In this document: positions 10,047 to 18,761 of the stretch, piece by piece
How positions within the stretch are numbered: position 1 is the first letter of the stretch
How the letters are laid out: each line of letters begins with the position of its first letter
NCBI GenBank assembly: GCA_002396085.1
Contig: DGWI01000010.1
Coordinates: 31,833-95,832, forward strand
DNA from: Porphyromonadaceae bacterium UBA4262
GTDB lineage: Bacteria > Bacteroidota > Bacteroidia > Bacteroidales > Muribaculaceae
Length of the DNA: 64,000 nucleotides
Direction: 5' to 3'
Translations under genes and position numbers: made by a program
The notes under the pieces: generated by a model
Told to the model about the DNA's origin: nothing
The model's database searches: none
What the model saw: the letters and a program-made list of their open reading frames with translations, nothing else

Positions 10047-10637
10047 CTAAACAAAGGCTGCAATCAAGGCGTTTTGGAGGGAGCGTAGTCGGGTGGTGGT
10101 GGCATGCTGGCCGGGGATGAGGATAGCGATGCGCAGACTTTCAGTGTCAATGGTGTGTGTGACGGCAGAGGCATCAAGTTGATGAATATCAGTGTTGTCC
10201 AATGCCGTATTCATGTGCTCAACGATGTTGTCTATTGCCTCTTCGTGTGGTGTATCATCAGGCAGCTTGCGACTAAAGGAGACCTCAACGTCGGCGGTAG
10301 TGCTTAACAGCCAACTATATTTGGGTTGAACCAATTGGTAGTGCACGACCAGTCCTTCGGTTTCAACTTTGTCACCATCAAACTCATACGGAAAAATCAT
10401 CACATCAGCACTATCCCCAACAATTGAATAAGCATAGTCACCTGCCACTCGCTTCATCAGTCGCTGAAACTGCTGATGAAACGTGTTATTGCCTATCCAC
10501 CATGAAATGACAAAAATGGCAAGTACAAACAGAGCCAGTGCAAGCCACGACATCGAACCATAATACACCCACAGCAAAAGCAATCCCATGTACAGGCCTA
10601 ATGCAATGAGCCCTTTAACCTCAACATACTGCTTCAT
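10047..10637 (-). CDS. Small membrane protein of unknown function
   Basis: A 196-residue protein I do not recognise. Two adjacent hydrophobic segments at about residues 10-30 and 33-52 form a hairpin anchor, followed by a soluble domain (from VAGDYAYSIVGDSADV). The ATG at 10637 (MKQYVEVKG) is preferred to an upstream TTG. It lies 13 bp downstream of the DUF4143-type ATPase gene on the same strand, so the two are likely co-transcribed. A near-identical copy of its last roughly 28 codons occurs at 12484-12577 beyond the ATPase gene, where the frame runs a few codons further (FAEGEIL) before stopping. The gene here ends AAFV, which may therefore be a slightly shortened C-terminus. Confidence 0.6.
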   Translation of the reverse strand: MKQYVEVKGLIALGLYMGLLLLWVYYGSMSWLALALFVLAIFVISWWIGNNTFHQQFQRLMKRVAGDYAYSIVGDSADVMIFPYEFDGDKVETEGLVVHYQLVQPKYSWLLSTTADVEVSFSRKLPDDTPHEEAIDNIVEHMNTALDNTDIHQLDASAVTHTIDTESLRIAILIPGQHATTTRLRSLQNALIAAFV

Positions 10638-10650
10638 ACATCTCAATTAC

Positions 10651-11988
10651 TTATCGCTCGCGCAGAAAGCGGCGCAGTGCAAAGGTCATAAAATAAGGTA
10701 TCGTATAGAAATGTCCGTCGAACCCGAGATTTTTGTCGCACAACTTGATGCCATAGTGAATGTCATTGTATTTCCCACCGTGGTCAACCAAGTTTCGCAA
10801 CGAACGCGTAGCACCATCAGTAGCCTTGACCTCGATAGGCACTAGGGAGTCTCGGTCACGCACAAAGAAATCCATTTCAAGTGTTGACTTCTCGTTGCGA
10901 TAATAGTAGAGTTCGTAGCCTTGCTTGACCAGCATGTCGCCCACTATATTCTCATAGATTGCCCCCTTATAGGTACCCAAATTACGGTTAACACGCAAAT
11001 CCTCCTGCGCCTCATCGTCAAGCGACGCGATGAGCAGCCCCGTGTCCTTAAAGTAGATTTTAAATGCCAGTGGGTTGTAGTTACCCTTCAGTGGCAGTTC
11101 GGGCACATCCATGCAATAGCACACATTGACGATGCCTGCGTCTTTCAGCCAATCAACAGTTCCGACATATTCTCGATTGCGTGCGCCATGAGCAATCTTG
11201 CTGATTTGGAATTTCTTGTTCTCCTTGCCCAGAAATACACTGATGTGATGATAGATACTTTTGACTTTCGCTTTGTCCAGTCCTTGCGCATACTTTGTGA
11301 TATCTTCCTCATAATCAAGCAACAACTGTCGCTGCATGGCCAGTGTGTTCGTGAAATTCTTCTGGGTTACAAAGGATTGGACAATAGCTGGCATGCCACC
11401 GATTGTGACATAATCGCGAAAGGCACTCATCATTGCCTGCATCTGAAGCGCACTAAATGGTTTCAAAGCGAGCAGATGTCCATAAAGGTCATCAATCTGT
11501 GTATCGCTATAGCCCAGTGCCCACAGGAACTCCTCAAAGTCGAGCGACATCATCTCGCAATCCTGCTTGTAGCCAACGCTGTTCGACTCAATCTCATGAT
11601 AATTAATGCCCATCATCGATCCGGAACAAATCACATCATAACGCCCGTCAAGTTTAAAGGGCTTGAGGCTGGTGGCACAGTTGGGACAATCCTGCATCTC
11701 GTCAAAAAAAATGAGTGTTTCATTAGGCACGAGTTGCCAGGTGGGGTCAATCAACGTGATATTCTTAACAATGGCATCAACCCCGAAGCCATCGTCAAAT
11801 ATTCGGCGATATTGCGGCTGCAGGGCGAAGTTGATAGCCACCACATGCTTATAATTAGCTTGAGCAAACTGCATGATGGTGAAAGTCTTGCCCACCTGCC
11901 TCGCACCACGCACAACCAGTGGCAACCGTTCAGGATTAGACTTCCAGTCGGTTAGCAGTTTTTCCATTTTGCGCTTCAGAAATTTCAT
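10651..11988 (-). CDS. AAA-type ATPase, AAA_14/DUF4143 architecture
   Basis: A 445-residue P-loop ATPase of the large AAA_14 plus DUF4143 family, whose members have no settled role. The Walker A motif GARQVGKT is at residues 28-35 and the Walker B region reads LIFFDEMQDCP, with the acidic pair DE. The C-terminal part (about 290-420) matches DUF4143 in having a nuclease-like pattern VPIEVKATDG preceded by EMDFFV. That is the E-x-K of a PD-(D/E)xK-like fold, so DNA or RNA cleavage is possible but unproved. A good promoter and a triple 32-bp repeat sit directly upstream. A small membrane protein follows on the same strand. Confidence 0.85.
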   Translation of the reverse strand: MKFLKRKMEKLLTDWKSNPERLPLVVRGARQVGKTFTIMQFAQANYKHVVAINFALQPQYRRIFDDGFGVDAIVKNITLIDPTWQLVPNETLIFFDEMQDCPNCATSLKPFKLDGRYDVICSGSMMGINYHEIESNSVGYKQDCEMMSLDFEEFLWALGYSDTQIDDLYGHLLALKPFSALQMQAMMSAFRDYVTIGGMPAIVQSFVTQKNFTNTLAMQRQLLLDYEEDITKYAQGLDKAKVKSIYHHISVFLGKENKKFQISKIAHGARNREYVGTVDWLKDAGIVNVCYCMDVPELPLKGNYNPLAFKIYFKDTGLLIASLDDEAQEDLRVNRNLGTYKGAIYENIVGDMLVKQGYELYYYRNEKSTLEMDFFVRDRDSLVPIEVKATDGATRSLRNLVDHGGKYNDIHYGIKLCDKNLGFDGHFYTIPYFMTFALRRFLRER

Positions 11989-12007
11989 ATCAACTTGATT
12001 TTGAGCG

Positions 12008-12038
12008 CAAAATTACAACAAAATCACAAAATTCCAAA
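12008..12038 (-). promoter_or_regulatory. Promoter TTTG-N19-TAATTTTG for the ATPase operon
   Basis: On the minus strand, TTTG (12035-12038) is followed after exactly 19 bp by TAATTTTG (12008-12015), about 19 bp before the ATG at 11988. The -33 box lies at the edge of the first unit of the 32-bp repeat. Confidence 0.65.
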
Positions 12039-12100
12039 GTTTTTAGCTAGAAAAATCACAAAATTCCATGCGTTTTTGGGCGAAAAATCACAAAATTCCA
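12021..12100. repeat. Three copies of a 16-bp core at 32-bp spacing
   Basis: The core AAATCACAAAATTCCA occurs identically at 12021-12036, 12053-12068 and 12085-12100. The exact 32-bp spacing is three helical turns, so the cores lie on one face of the helix. The array overlaps and extends upstream of the ATPase promoter, which suits an operator but also simple duplication. Confidence 0.85.
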
Positions 12101-12608
12101 CCTATTGCAGGCCGAAAACTGCCCAGGCTGTGGCAGTGGCGGAATGGGGTGGGTTCTTTTTCCGCCACTTTTAACGCTTTTGTTAACATTTTGCGTCGTG
12201 TTGGCAAGATAATACCCGCAAATGTTAAATGCTTTAACTTTTTACGGAAAATACATTCCCACAAAGGAAGCGAGACAACCCATTATCGCTACTCACCCCT
12301 CACCTAGCCTCTCCCCTGCCAGGGGAGAGGAACTGTGGCCGTCACGCTCCAGCCGCAAGATCTTTTCTTGCGGCGAAGCCCATCGCTCAAACACCGAGTG
12401 CAAGGAGCCTGACTGGATGGGGATGTTACCCAAGTCTATCAATGGATTTCGTGTCATTTCCTTAAATTTGCCTCAAAGCTACAAAATCTCCCCTTCAGCA
12501 AAGGCTGCAATCAAGGCGTTTTGGAGGGAGCGTAGTCGGGTGGTTGTGGCATGCTGGCCAGGGATGAGGATAGCGAAACAAACAAATCACTGAATTCCAC
12601 CATTTGCC
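12101..12608. other. Intergenic stretch with hairpins and a gene remnant
   Basis: No intact gene is visible. A perfect hairpin with arms CCTCTCCCCT and AGGGGAGAGG lies near 12309-12331. A second hairpin with arms CCGCAAG and CTTGCGG lies near 12352-12373. The right part holds the copy of the 10047 gene end described separately. Confidence 0.6.
12484..12577 (-). pseudogene. Remnant of a second copy of the 10047 membrane-protein gene (3' end only)
   Basis: The stretch matches 10037-10130 almost base for base, with only a few substitutions across about 77 bp. Read on the minus strand it encodes FAILIPGQHATTTRLRSLQN and continues to an AAFAEGEIL ending. An in-frame stop lies just before it, and nothing of the membrane hairpin is present. 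It is therefore a broken duplicate, or a partner left after rearrangement around the ATPase gene. Confidence 0.7.
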
Positions 12609-13643
12609 TCATCTCTTGCCCGTCAAGATGTAGTAGACCGAAGGCAATAGACGACGAAACACATATCCGACAGCGATACCCAGTGGTGCGACAATCAGCG
12701 GAGTGAGCACCACTGCAGCAAGATAGCCCCATTGGCTATTGCCCAACAGTGGTGGCATGGCTTTGACAATGGTGTGCAACATAGGCTCGTGATAGAGGTA
12801 GATGAAGAACGTGAACTGACAGGCCAGCGCCAGCCACCGATGGTCGCTCAATCTGAAATCCTGCGGGAATACCCAATCGTAGACACACCACAATGACACC
12901 AAACCGCACGAGATTTCAAGCACCTTGACATACTGCCAGGCCTCGTAATCATCCACTTGATGCCAGACGGCCAGTGTCAAGAACAGCATGACGAATGCAA
13001 CCACCAGTTGCCGAGGCAATCTGCTCAACTCGCCCAGAAAAAAACTGCCCGCCACAAACCAAATCGATGCATACAAGAAACCCAACTGAGGAAACAGCAT
13101 ATATAGTGCCACCACCAACACGATGAGCCAGCGGTGCATGGTGTGTCGCAGATAGTAGAGCAATGGCGACAAAGCAACGATAATGACCAGGTCGCGCATG
13201 AACCACAAGTGATAGGCCCAAGGCATGCCAGTGCCACTGTCGACAAACAGGCAGCGCAGCGTGTAGAGCAAGCCACCGTCCTGTGCCAGTGCCAGATAGT
13301 CGCGCTCGGACGTGGTGTGAAGCAGCAACTGCTTGAGCACCGGTTGCAAGGGATAGACAATCGCTGCGATGACAAAGGGTATCAACAATGTCCAAACACG
13401 TTTCTTCATCTTGCCGAACACATCGCTCACACAGTCAATGCCACGAAAAAAAAGAAACCCCGAGATTGCATAAAACATGGGCACTGCGCACGGGCCAAAG
13501 ACTCCAGCAATGCACTTGCGCCCCAGACTGGGCAACAGCATGGTCTGCCCCACACCATCGGCGAGGTTGGCATGGATATAGAACACAATGATTATTGCGA
13601 TGAACGAAACGACCTTAATCTTGTCAGAGAGATATTGATTCAT
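12609..13643 (-). CDS. Acyltransferase family 3 membrane protein
   Basis: A 344-residue protein with about ten hydrophobic segments, in the acyltransferase 3 family that moves acyl groups (often acetyl) onto envelope sugars. The N-terminal pattern ATG-NQYLSDKIK then FYIHANL gives the family histidine in the first helix, and FYAISGFLFFRG follows as expected. Later WFMRDLVIIV and the C-terminal FIYLYHEP are typical positions. I chose the ATG at 13643, which overlaps the CutC stop (ATGA); the longer open frame upstream is the shadow of cutC. The acceptor is unknown. No glycan cluster surrounds it. Confidence 0.8.
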   Translation of the reverse strand: MNQYLSDKIKVVSFIAIIIVFYIHANLADGVGQTMLLPSLGRKCIAGVFGPCAVPMFYAISGFLFFRGIDCVSDVFGKMKKRVWTLLIPFVIAAIVYPLQPVLKQLLLHTTSERDYLALAQDGGLLYTLRCLFVDSGTGMPWAYHLWFMRDLVIIVALSPLLYYLRHTMHRWLIVLVVALYMLFPQLGFLYASIWFVAGSFFLGELSRLPRQLVVAFVMLFLTLAVWHQVDDYEAWQYVKVLEISCGLVSLWCVYDWVFPQDFRLSDHRWLALACQFTFFIYLYHEPMLHTIVKAMPPLLGNSQWGYLAAVVLTPLIVAPLGIAVGYVFRRLLPSVYYILTGKR

Positions 13644-14299
13644 GACAGACCAGAGAGGATTTGACGTACGGTGTCGGGATTGGTTGTGCCCGTACCCGAT
13701 GAGCAGGAGGCGTGGATCTCGTGGCAACCTGTACTGTCCAAGATATGGCAGGCATTGCCGGGATTGACACCGCCGCCGGGCATGATGATGATGCGGCCTG
13801 CGGCACGCTCGTTGAGCCTGCGCAACAGGTCGATGCCCTGAGTAGCAGATGGTTGTTGGCCCGAAGTGAGGATGCGGGAGCAACCCAAATCGATGATTTG
13901 CTCCAATGCAGTGAAGGGGTCGCGGCACACATCAAAGGCGCGGTGGAAGGTGAAGGGCTTGCCCTGTGCCGCAGCCACAAGGCTGCGCATGGCGGGCAGG
14001 TCGATGTGGCCGTCGGCAGTGAGTGCCCCACAGACGATGCCGTCGGCCCAGGGCAGCACCGCCTCGATGTCGCGCACCATCACATCAACCTCATGACCAT
14101 TGTAAACAAAATTGCCCTCGCGCAAACGGATGAGCACATGTACCTTCAGACCGGGGAAACGCTCACGCACATGCTGCACCATGCCCACCGATGGTGTGAG
14201 GCCGTCGAGTGACAGTGCCGAGCACAACTCGATGCGCTCAGCTCCACCCTGCACGGCCGCTTCAACGCTGGCCAGATTACCTGCACAGACTTCTAACAT
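13640..14299 (-). CDS. cutC: Copper homeostasis protein CutC
   Basis: A 219-residue TIM-barrel protein of the CutC family, linked to copper tolerance in some bacteria but of uncertain biochemical activity. The start MLEVCAGNL and the patterns GGAERIELC, VLIRLREGNFVY, FHRAFD and GCSRILTSGQ, then MPGGGVNPGN near the C-terminus, are all family hallmarks. The ATG at 14299 is chosen because it begins exactly at the conserved strand; the frame is open far upstream but there lies inside the transporter region. It follows the transporter gene by 47 bp and overlaps the acyltransferase start. Confidence 0.92.
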   Translation of the reverse strand: MLEVCAGNLASVEAAVQGGAERIELCSALSLDGLTPSVGMVQHVRERFPGLKVHVLIRLREGNFVYNGHEVDVMVRDIEAVLPWADGIVCGALTADGHIDLPAMRSLVAAAQGKPFTFHRAFDVCRDPFTALEQIIDLGCSRILTSGQQPSATQGIDLLRRLNERAAGRIIIMPGGGVNPGNACHILDSTGCHEIHASCSSGTGTTNPDTVRQILSGLS

Positions 14300-14346
14300 G
14301 ATTTGTAAATTTGAGAATTGGATATTGAGACTATCTTGCCGATGGT

Positions 14347-16008
14347 TTACAAGAATGCCAGCAAGATGAGTTGAGCCAACAGCACACGCATGAACATGCT
14401 CAGCGGATAGACCGTAGCATAGGCCACCGACGCCCGGTCGCTGGGCAACGTGTCGTTGGCGTAGTTCAGAGCCATGGGATTGGCCATCGCACCGGTGAGG
14501 ATGCCACACACAGTGGCGAAGTCCAGACGCACCAACCGCAGTGCCACCCAGCCCATGATGAGCACAGGCACGATGGTCAGCACAAATCCCGACACAATCC
14601 ACTGCAGCCCCTCGGGTCGCATGACCGTGGCGAGGAAATCCTTGCCGGCATCCAATCCCAAACATGCCAGATAGAGCGATAGTCCGATGGCACGGAGCAT
14701 GAGGTTGGCACTCTGCGTGATGTAGGAGTTCATGTGGATGCGTGGCCCGAAGCAACCCATCAAGATGCCCACGATGATGGGGCCGCCTGCCAGACCCAAC
14801 TTGACTGGTGACGACATGCCTGGAATCAAGATGGGAATGGAGCCAAGTATCAGTCCCACGGTCATACCGAAGAATACCGATATCAGTTTCGGTTCGTTGA
14901 GTGACTCCACGGCATTGCCCAGAGCGTTGGCTACATGATCGACGGCTTGCTGCTGCCCCACGACCACCACGCGGTCGCCCACCATCAGATGCATGCTGGG
15001 AGTTGCCAGCAGTTGCACACCGTTGCGAATGATGCGGCTGATGTTCACACCATAGTGGTTGCGCAACTTGAGCGCACCCAAGCGTTTGCCGTTTATCTCA
15101 GGTTTAGTGACCAGGATGGCACGCGACACGAGTTCGCTATCGATGGTGTCCCAGTCGATATCCTCCTTGTTCCAGTCGGTGTTCTCTTGTTGGCCGAAGA
15201 GCATGGTCATCATCTGCGCATCTTCCTCATGGGTGATGACCAGCAGTCGGTCACCCTCTTGCAGCAAGGTGTCGGATGCCGGTATGGTGACATTACCGTC
15301 GCGCCACAATCTGGAGATGACAAACTGCACGTGACTCTGGTTGGCAATCTCGCCCACACGCTTGCCGAAGATACCGGGATTGTGCACCTGGTAGGCTGCA
15401 ATGAAGGTTGACTCGGCTTCATCGTCATCGTGCGGGGTCATGTCGCCGGCATGCACCAGCACACGGCGCATCACCAGCAGCGCCAGGATGACACCCACCA
15501 CACCCATCGGGTAGGTCACGGCACAGCCCAGAGCTGCTCCACTCACGGGCAGGCCCAGTTGGCTCAACGTCTGTTGCGCTGCTGCCAGAGCGGGCGTGTT
15601 GGTTGTGGCACCGCACATGATGCCCACCGCATCGGCCAGATGGATGCCACAAACCCAGGGCAGCGCCAATGTCATCACTGTGCCCAGCAACACCACGGCC
15701 AAAGCCAACATGTTGTGACGGATGCCACTGTGATGCAGCGAGTTGAAGAATCCTGGCCCGACTTGTACACCCAACGCGTAGACAAACAACACCAGCCCGA
15801 AATCTTGAGCGTAGTGCAGCATCTGCGCGTCAATGCTGATGCCTAACGACCCAGCCAGGATGCCTAGAAAAAAGACAAAGGTCACACCCAGCGAGACACC
15901 GAGCACCTTGACCTTGCCCAAGGCCAGACCGCACGCACACAATGCCGACAGCACAATCACTGCCTGCACCGCCGAGTGGCTAAACAATATGTCATTGATC
16001 CATTCCAC
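14347..16008 (-). CDS. AspT/YidE-type transporter with two RCK_C domains
   Basis: A 553-residue membrane protein of the aspartate:alanine exchanger family. It has two halves of hydrophobic helices (about 15-190 and 385-553) around a cytoplasmic pair of TrkA-C domains (about 205-270 and 290-365, with EGDRLLVITHEED and VGDRVVVVG). Each half has the family signature: CGATTNTPALAAAQQT in the first and GILTGAMANPMALNYAND in the second. The start is a GTG at 16008, supported by position-by-position alignment to the N-terminus of the paralogue at 25953-27632. A TACTTTTG box ends only four bases upstream, so the mRNA may be leaderless. The substrate is not evident. Confidence 0.88.
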   Translation of the reverse strand: MEWINDILFSHSAVQAVIVLSALCACGLALGKVKVLGVSLGVTFVFFLGILAGSLGISIDAQMLHYAQDFGLVLFVYALGVQVGPGFFNSLHHSGIRHNMLALAVVLLGTVMTLALPWVCGIHLADAVGIMCGATTNTPALAAAQQTLSQLGLPVSGAALGCAVTYPMGVVGVILALLVMRRVLVHAGDMTPHDDDEAESTFIAAYQVHNPGIFGKRVGEIANQSHVQFVISRLWRDGNVTIPASDTLLQEGDRLLVITHEEDAQMMTMLFGQQENTDWNKEDIDWDTIDSELVSRAILVTKPEINGKRLGALKLRNHYGVNISRIIRNGVQLLATPSMHLMVGDRVVVVGQQQAVDHVANALGNAVESLNEPKLISVFFGMTVGLILGSIPILIPGMSSPVKLGLAGGPIIVGILMGCFGPRIHMNSYITQSANLMLRAIGLSLYLACLGLDAGKDFLATVMRPEGLQWIVSGFVLTIVPVLIMGWVALRLVRLDFATVCGILTGAMANPMALNYANDTLPSDRASVAYATVYPLSMFMRVLLAQLILLAFL

Positions 16009-16012
16009 AGTG

Positions 16013-16020
16013 CAAAAGTA
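16013..16020 (-). promoter_or_regulatory. -7 box TACTTTTG, four bases before a GTG start
   Basis: On the minus strand TACTTTTG is followed by CACT and then the GTG start of the transporter at 16008. Initiation 5-7 bases after the box would give a leaderless or almost leaderless message. No clear -33 box is seen; the upstream DNA is a 7-bp AATTGAA array. Confidence 0.45.
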
Positions 16021-16129
16021 GTTAATTTTATTGAGAATTGAAAATTGAAAATTATGCTTTTATCGCTTCGTGCGACTAAATTCTTATTTTTGTGTGCGAT
16101 TGTTGACTGAATATATGCAATTAATGGCC

Positions 16130-16137
16130 TACCTTTG
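16130..16137 (+). promoter_or_regulatory. -7 box TACCTTTG for the phosphoesterase gene
   Basis: TACCTTTGCA lies 16 bp before the ATG at 16154. A TTG at 16103 gives a spacer of 24 bp, longer than usual, so only the -7 box is claimed. Confidence 0.5.
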
Positions 16138-16153
16138 CAAAAAAATTTTTGCT

Positions 16154-17791
16154 ATGAAGCCCAGACACTCTCTCACGCTCTGCACCCTGCTGCTCATGAT
16201 GCTGCTGTCACAGGCAGGGCATGCACAAGACCGCTTGTTGGTCTTTACCGATCCACACCTGCTGAGCCCTGCCCTTGTGGTCAATCCCGGCCAGGCCTAC
16301 AACGACGCAATCAACAACGACAACAAGATGTTCGATCTGGGTGCCCCCATCATGCAGGCATTGATTGACACCATCCTAGCCATCCACCCCACCGCCGTGC
16401 TGGTGACTGGCGACATGACCAAGGACGGCGAGCGCCGCAGCCATCAGGATATGGCCAGTTACCTGGCACAACTGCGTGCCCAGGGCATAGGTGTATATGT
16501 CATCCCGGGCAACCATGATGTCAACAGCGATGAGGCCAAGGGCTACTATGGCTCAACAACCCGCAAGGTCACCACTCCCAGCAGCACCGAGTTTGCCACA
16601 ATCTATGCCGACATGGGCTATAATCAGGCTCTGGATCGTGACAATAACTCGCTGAGTTATTTGGTCGAGCCTATACCGGGACTGTGGCTCATCGCCATCG
16701 ACGACAACATGACGGTTCAGCGCGATGCCGACCGTTCAATTGATGCCAATGGCATCACGCTGTCGACACGCAACTGGATTCTCGACAAAGCCGACCAGGG
16801 ACGAGCACTAGGCAAGCAGGTGATGGCAATGATGCACCATCAGTTGGTCGAACACTATGATGAACAGAGCCGCATATCGGGCGATGCCGCTGTGACCGAT
16901 GCCGCCAATCTGCGGCAGCAATTCATCGAGCATGGCATCAAGTTGGTGCTGACCGGCCACATGCACATCGGCAACATCACCACACAGTTTGACGAGGCAA
17001 GCGCCGACTCGCTAGTCGAGGTCACCACCGGCTCGCCGTTGACCTATCCATGCCAGTTCCGCCTGATCGATGTTGCGCCCGACCGTGGCACATTCGGCAT
17101 CAACACTGGCTATATTGAGCAAATCCAAGACATCCCCAACTTTCAGGACTACGCCCTTGAGCGTTTTCAGAACAGCACACGCCCCACTGTGGCGAGCCTG
17201 GTCTACCACTCATGGGATGACCTGATGGCCATCATCGACCAGTATGGCTCACTGCTGGGCGATGTCAACTTCACGCAAGAACAGGCCACAGAGGCCATCT
17301 ACACCGCCTACCACGACGAGATTGTGCGCCTCATGGTAGCAATGGCACAAGGCAATGAACCCAGCCGCGGTGTGCAAGATGTGCCCGATGCCATCTACAA
17401 CAAAGTAGGCACACTGGTTGACCAGTTGATTCCCGGTCTCAACTTCATTACACGCCCAATCGTGGTGGGCATCATCCGCAACCAACTGGAGAACCTCCTG
17501 GATGCGCCGCTGAGGAGTGTAGTGACCGACTGCAACCACTACAACACCGCCCAGGCCCATGTCACCGATGACCTCATGCCCGTGTTGCATTTTGCACCCA
17601 TCGATGAGGGCACACGCGGCGACATCAACGGTGATGGCAAGGTCGACGTGACTGATGTCAACATCATCATCAACATCATGCTGGGCAAAGCACAGGCCAG
17701 CAACTATCCCGGCCGAGCCGATATCAATGTTGATGACAATGTCGACGTGAGCGACGTCAACATTGTCATCAACATCATGCTAGGCAAATAG
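16154..17791 (+). CDS. Secreted metallophosphoesterase with C-terminal dockerin-like repeats
   Basis: A 545-residue calcineurin-like phosphoesterase. After a signal peptide (MKPRHSLTLC to GHAQ) the metal-binding motifs run in order: FTDPH, VTGDMTKDGE, IPGNHDVNS, MMHHQ and LTGHMHIG. The last 55 or so residues form two EF-hand-like dockerin units, GDINGDGKVDVTDVNIIINI and ADINVDDNVDVSDVNIVINI, each ending in MLGK. Three other proteins in this window carry the same tail. The upstream in-frame extension is excluded by the promoter box at 16130. Phosphodiesters or phosphomonoesters are equally possible substrates; the tail probably concerns surface placement or binding to a partner. Confidence 0.9.
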   Translation: MKPRHSLTLCTLLLMMLLSQAGHAQDRLLVFTDPHLLSPALVVNPGQAYNDAINNDNKMFDLGAPIMQALIDTILAIHPTAVLVTGDMTKDGERRSHQDMASYLAQLRAQGIGVYVIPGNHDVNSDEAKGYYGSTTRKVTTPSSTEFATIYADMGYNQALDRDNNSLSYLVEPIPGLWLIAIDDNMTVQRDADRSIDANGITLSTRNWILDKADQGRALGKQVMAMMHHQLVEHYDEQSRISGDAAVTDAANLRQQFIEHGIKLVLTGHMHIGNITTQFDEASADSLVEVTTGSPLTYPCQFRLIDVAPDRGTFGINTGYIEQIQDIPNFQDYALERFQNSTRPTVASLVYHSWDDLMAIIDQYGSLLGDVNFTQEQATEAIYTAYHDEIVRLMVAMAQGNEPSRGVQDVPDAIYNKVGTLVDQLIPGLNFITRPIVVGIIRNQLENLLDAPLRSVVTDCNHYNTAQAHVTDDLMPVLHFAPIDEGTRGDINGDGKVDVTDVNIIINIMLGKAQASNYPGRADINVDDNVDVSDVNIVINIMLGK

Positions 17792-17800
17792 CCCGACCGG

Positions 17801-18271
17801 TCAGAACTTGTAGCGAACACCCAGAGTGGAGACGCTCTGGTTCCAGTCCTTGCTCAAGGCCTGGAACTTCTGCTCGACATAGAAGCGGAACTGGTTGTTA
17901 ATGATATACTCATAACCCACGCCCACATTGGCTCCAAAACGGTCGTCACCCTTGATGCCCTCATACTTGTAGTTGGCATAACTGAAACCCAAGATGGGAT
18001 AGAAGTTAGAGGCACTGTTGACACGCACCAGGTAGTGGAAGTTGAGGTTGACGTTGTAGCCCTCCCAGTGGTTGTTCTTGAAATAGTAGATAAACTCAGG
18101 TGCTACACGGAAACGGTTGACTGGTTCGATGACCATGTTGGCTCCCAGTCCCATGAGGGTGTGCTTTGAGCCATAGTTGAACTGCACGCCGGCACAGATG
18201 TCGCCCGACTCGGCGCGTGCCACCATCGACACGATGGCCACGATGACAATCAGAAGTAGTTTTTTCATCAT
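17801..18271 (-). CDS. Small outer-membrane beta-barrel protein
   Basis: A 156-residue protein with a signal peptide (MMKKLLLIVIVAIVSMVARA). The rest alternates polar and hydrophobic residues in strands such as FNVNLNFHYLVR-like segments, and it ends in an aromatic (GVRYKF), the mark of barrels inserted by BamA. It follows the similar gene at 18285-18761 by 13 bp. The two share the order of strands, including IEP...FRVAPEFIYYF against IEPEMIYFAQN and a FGANVGVG/WGANLGAG turn, so they are tandem paralogues. Eight strands would fit the length. No ligand is suggested. Confidence 0.7.
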   Translation of the reverse strand: MMKKLLLIVIVAIVSMVARAESGDICAGVQFNYGSKHTLMGLGANMVIEPVNRFRVAPEFIYYFKNNHWEGYNVNLNFHYLVRVNSASNFYPILGFSYANYKYEGIKGDDRFGANVGVGYEYIINNQFRFYVEQKFQALSKDWNQSVSTLGVRYKF

Positions 18272-18284
18272 TGCAATATTTTAA

Positions 18285-18761
18285 TTAAAATAAGTGTTTT
18301 AGCCCTAGTGTGGTCACAGCCTGCGTCTCTTGCTTGACAAGCATGAAACGGAACTCGCCAAACGCCACCCAGCGACGCCCCAGATTCACCTCCAGCCCCG
18401 CACCCAGGTTGGCACCCCAGCGACTGTGGTCAGGGCCGTTGTAGCCCCAGTGGCTGTAGGTAACTCCAACAAAGGGGTACAAGGACAACGGTCCACCCAC
18501 ATGTTGCACATAGTGCACATTGGCATTGAGTTGCAGGGTCGTTACCTCACGATTCTGCGCAAAGTAGATCATCTCAGGCTCAATGCGCCAGTGGCTGTCG
18601 ATGCCCAGTTGCAACTTGGCCCCGATGCCATGCTGGTGATACTCGGTAGCATAGCCGTAGGCCATCCCGACAGCCATGGGCTGACGTGACCTCTGTGCCG
18701 CCAGTGCCAGTGACACAACTGCAGCCAGTGCCAGGGAGATATGCCGTGGGCTAAGTTTCAT
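18285..18761 (-). CDS. Small outer-membrane beta-barrel protein, paralogue of the next gene
   Basis: A 158-residue protein with a signal-like N-terminus (MKLSPRHISLALAAVVSLALA) and a barrel-like body ending in LKHLF. It resembles the 17801-18271 product along its length, with shared features IEPEMIYF, YPFVGVTYSHWGYNG and WGANLGAGLEVNLGRRW. The ATG overlaps the last 11 bases of the YitT-family gene, so the three genes on this strand are probably one transcript. Function is unknown. Confidence 0.65.
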   Translation of the reverse strand: MKLSPRHISLALAAVVSLALAAQRSRQPMAVGMAYGYATEYHQHGIGAKLQLGIDSHWRIEPEMIYFAQNREVTTLQLNANVHYVQHVGGPLSLYPFVGVTYSHWGYNGPDHSRWGANLGAGLEVNLGRRWVAFGEFRFMLVKQETQAVTTLGLKHLF

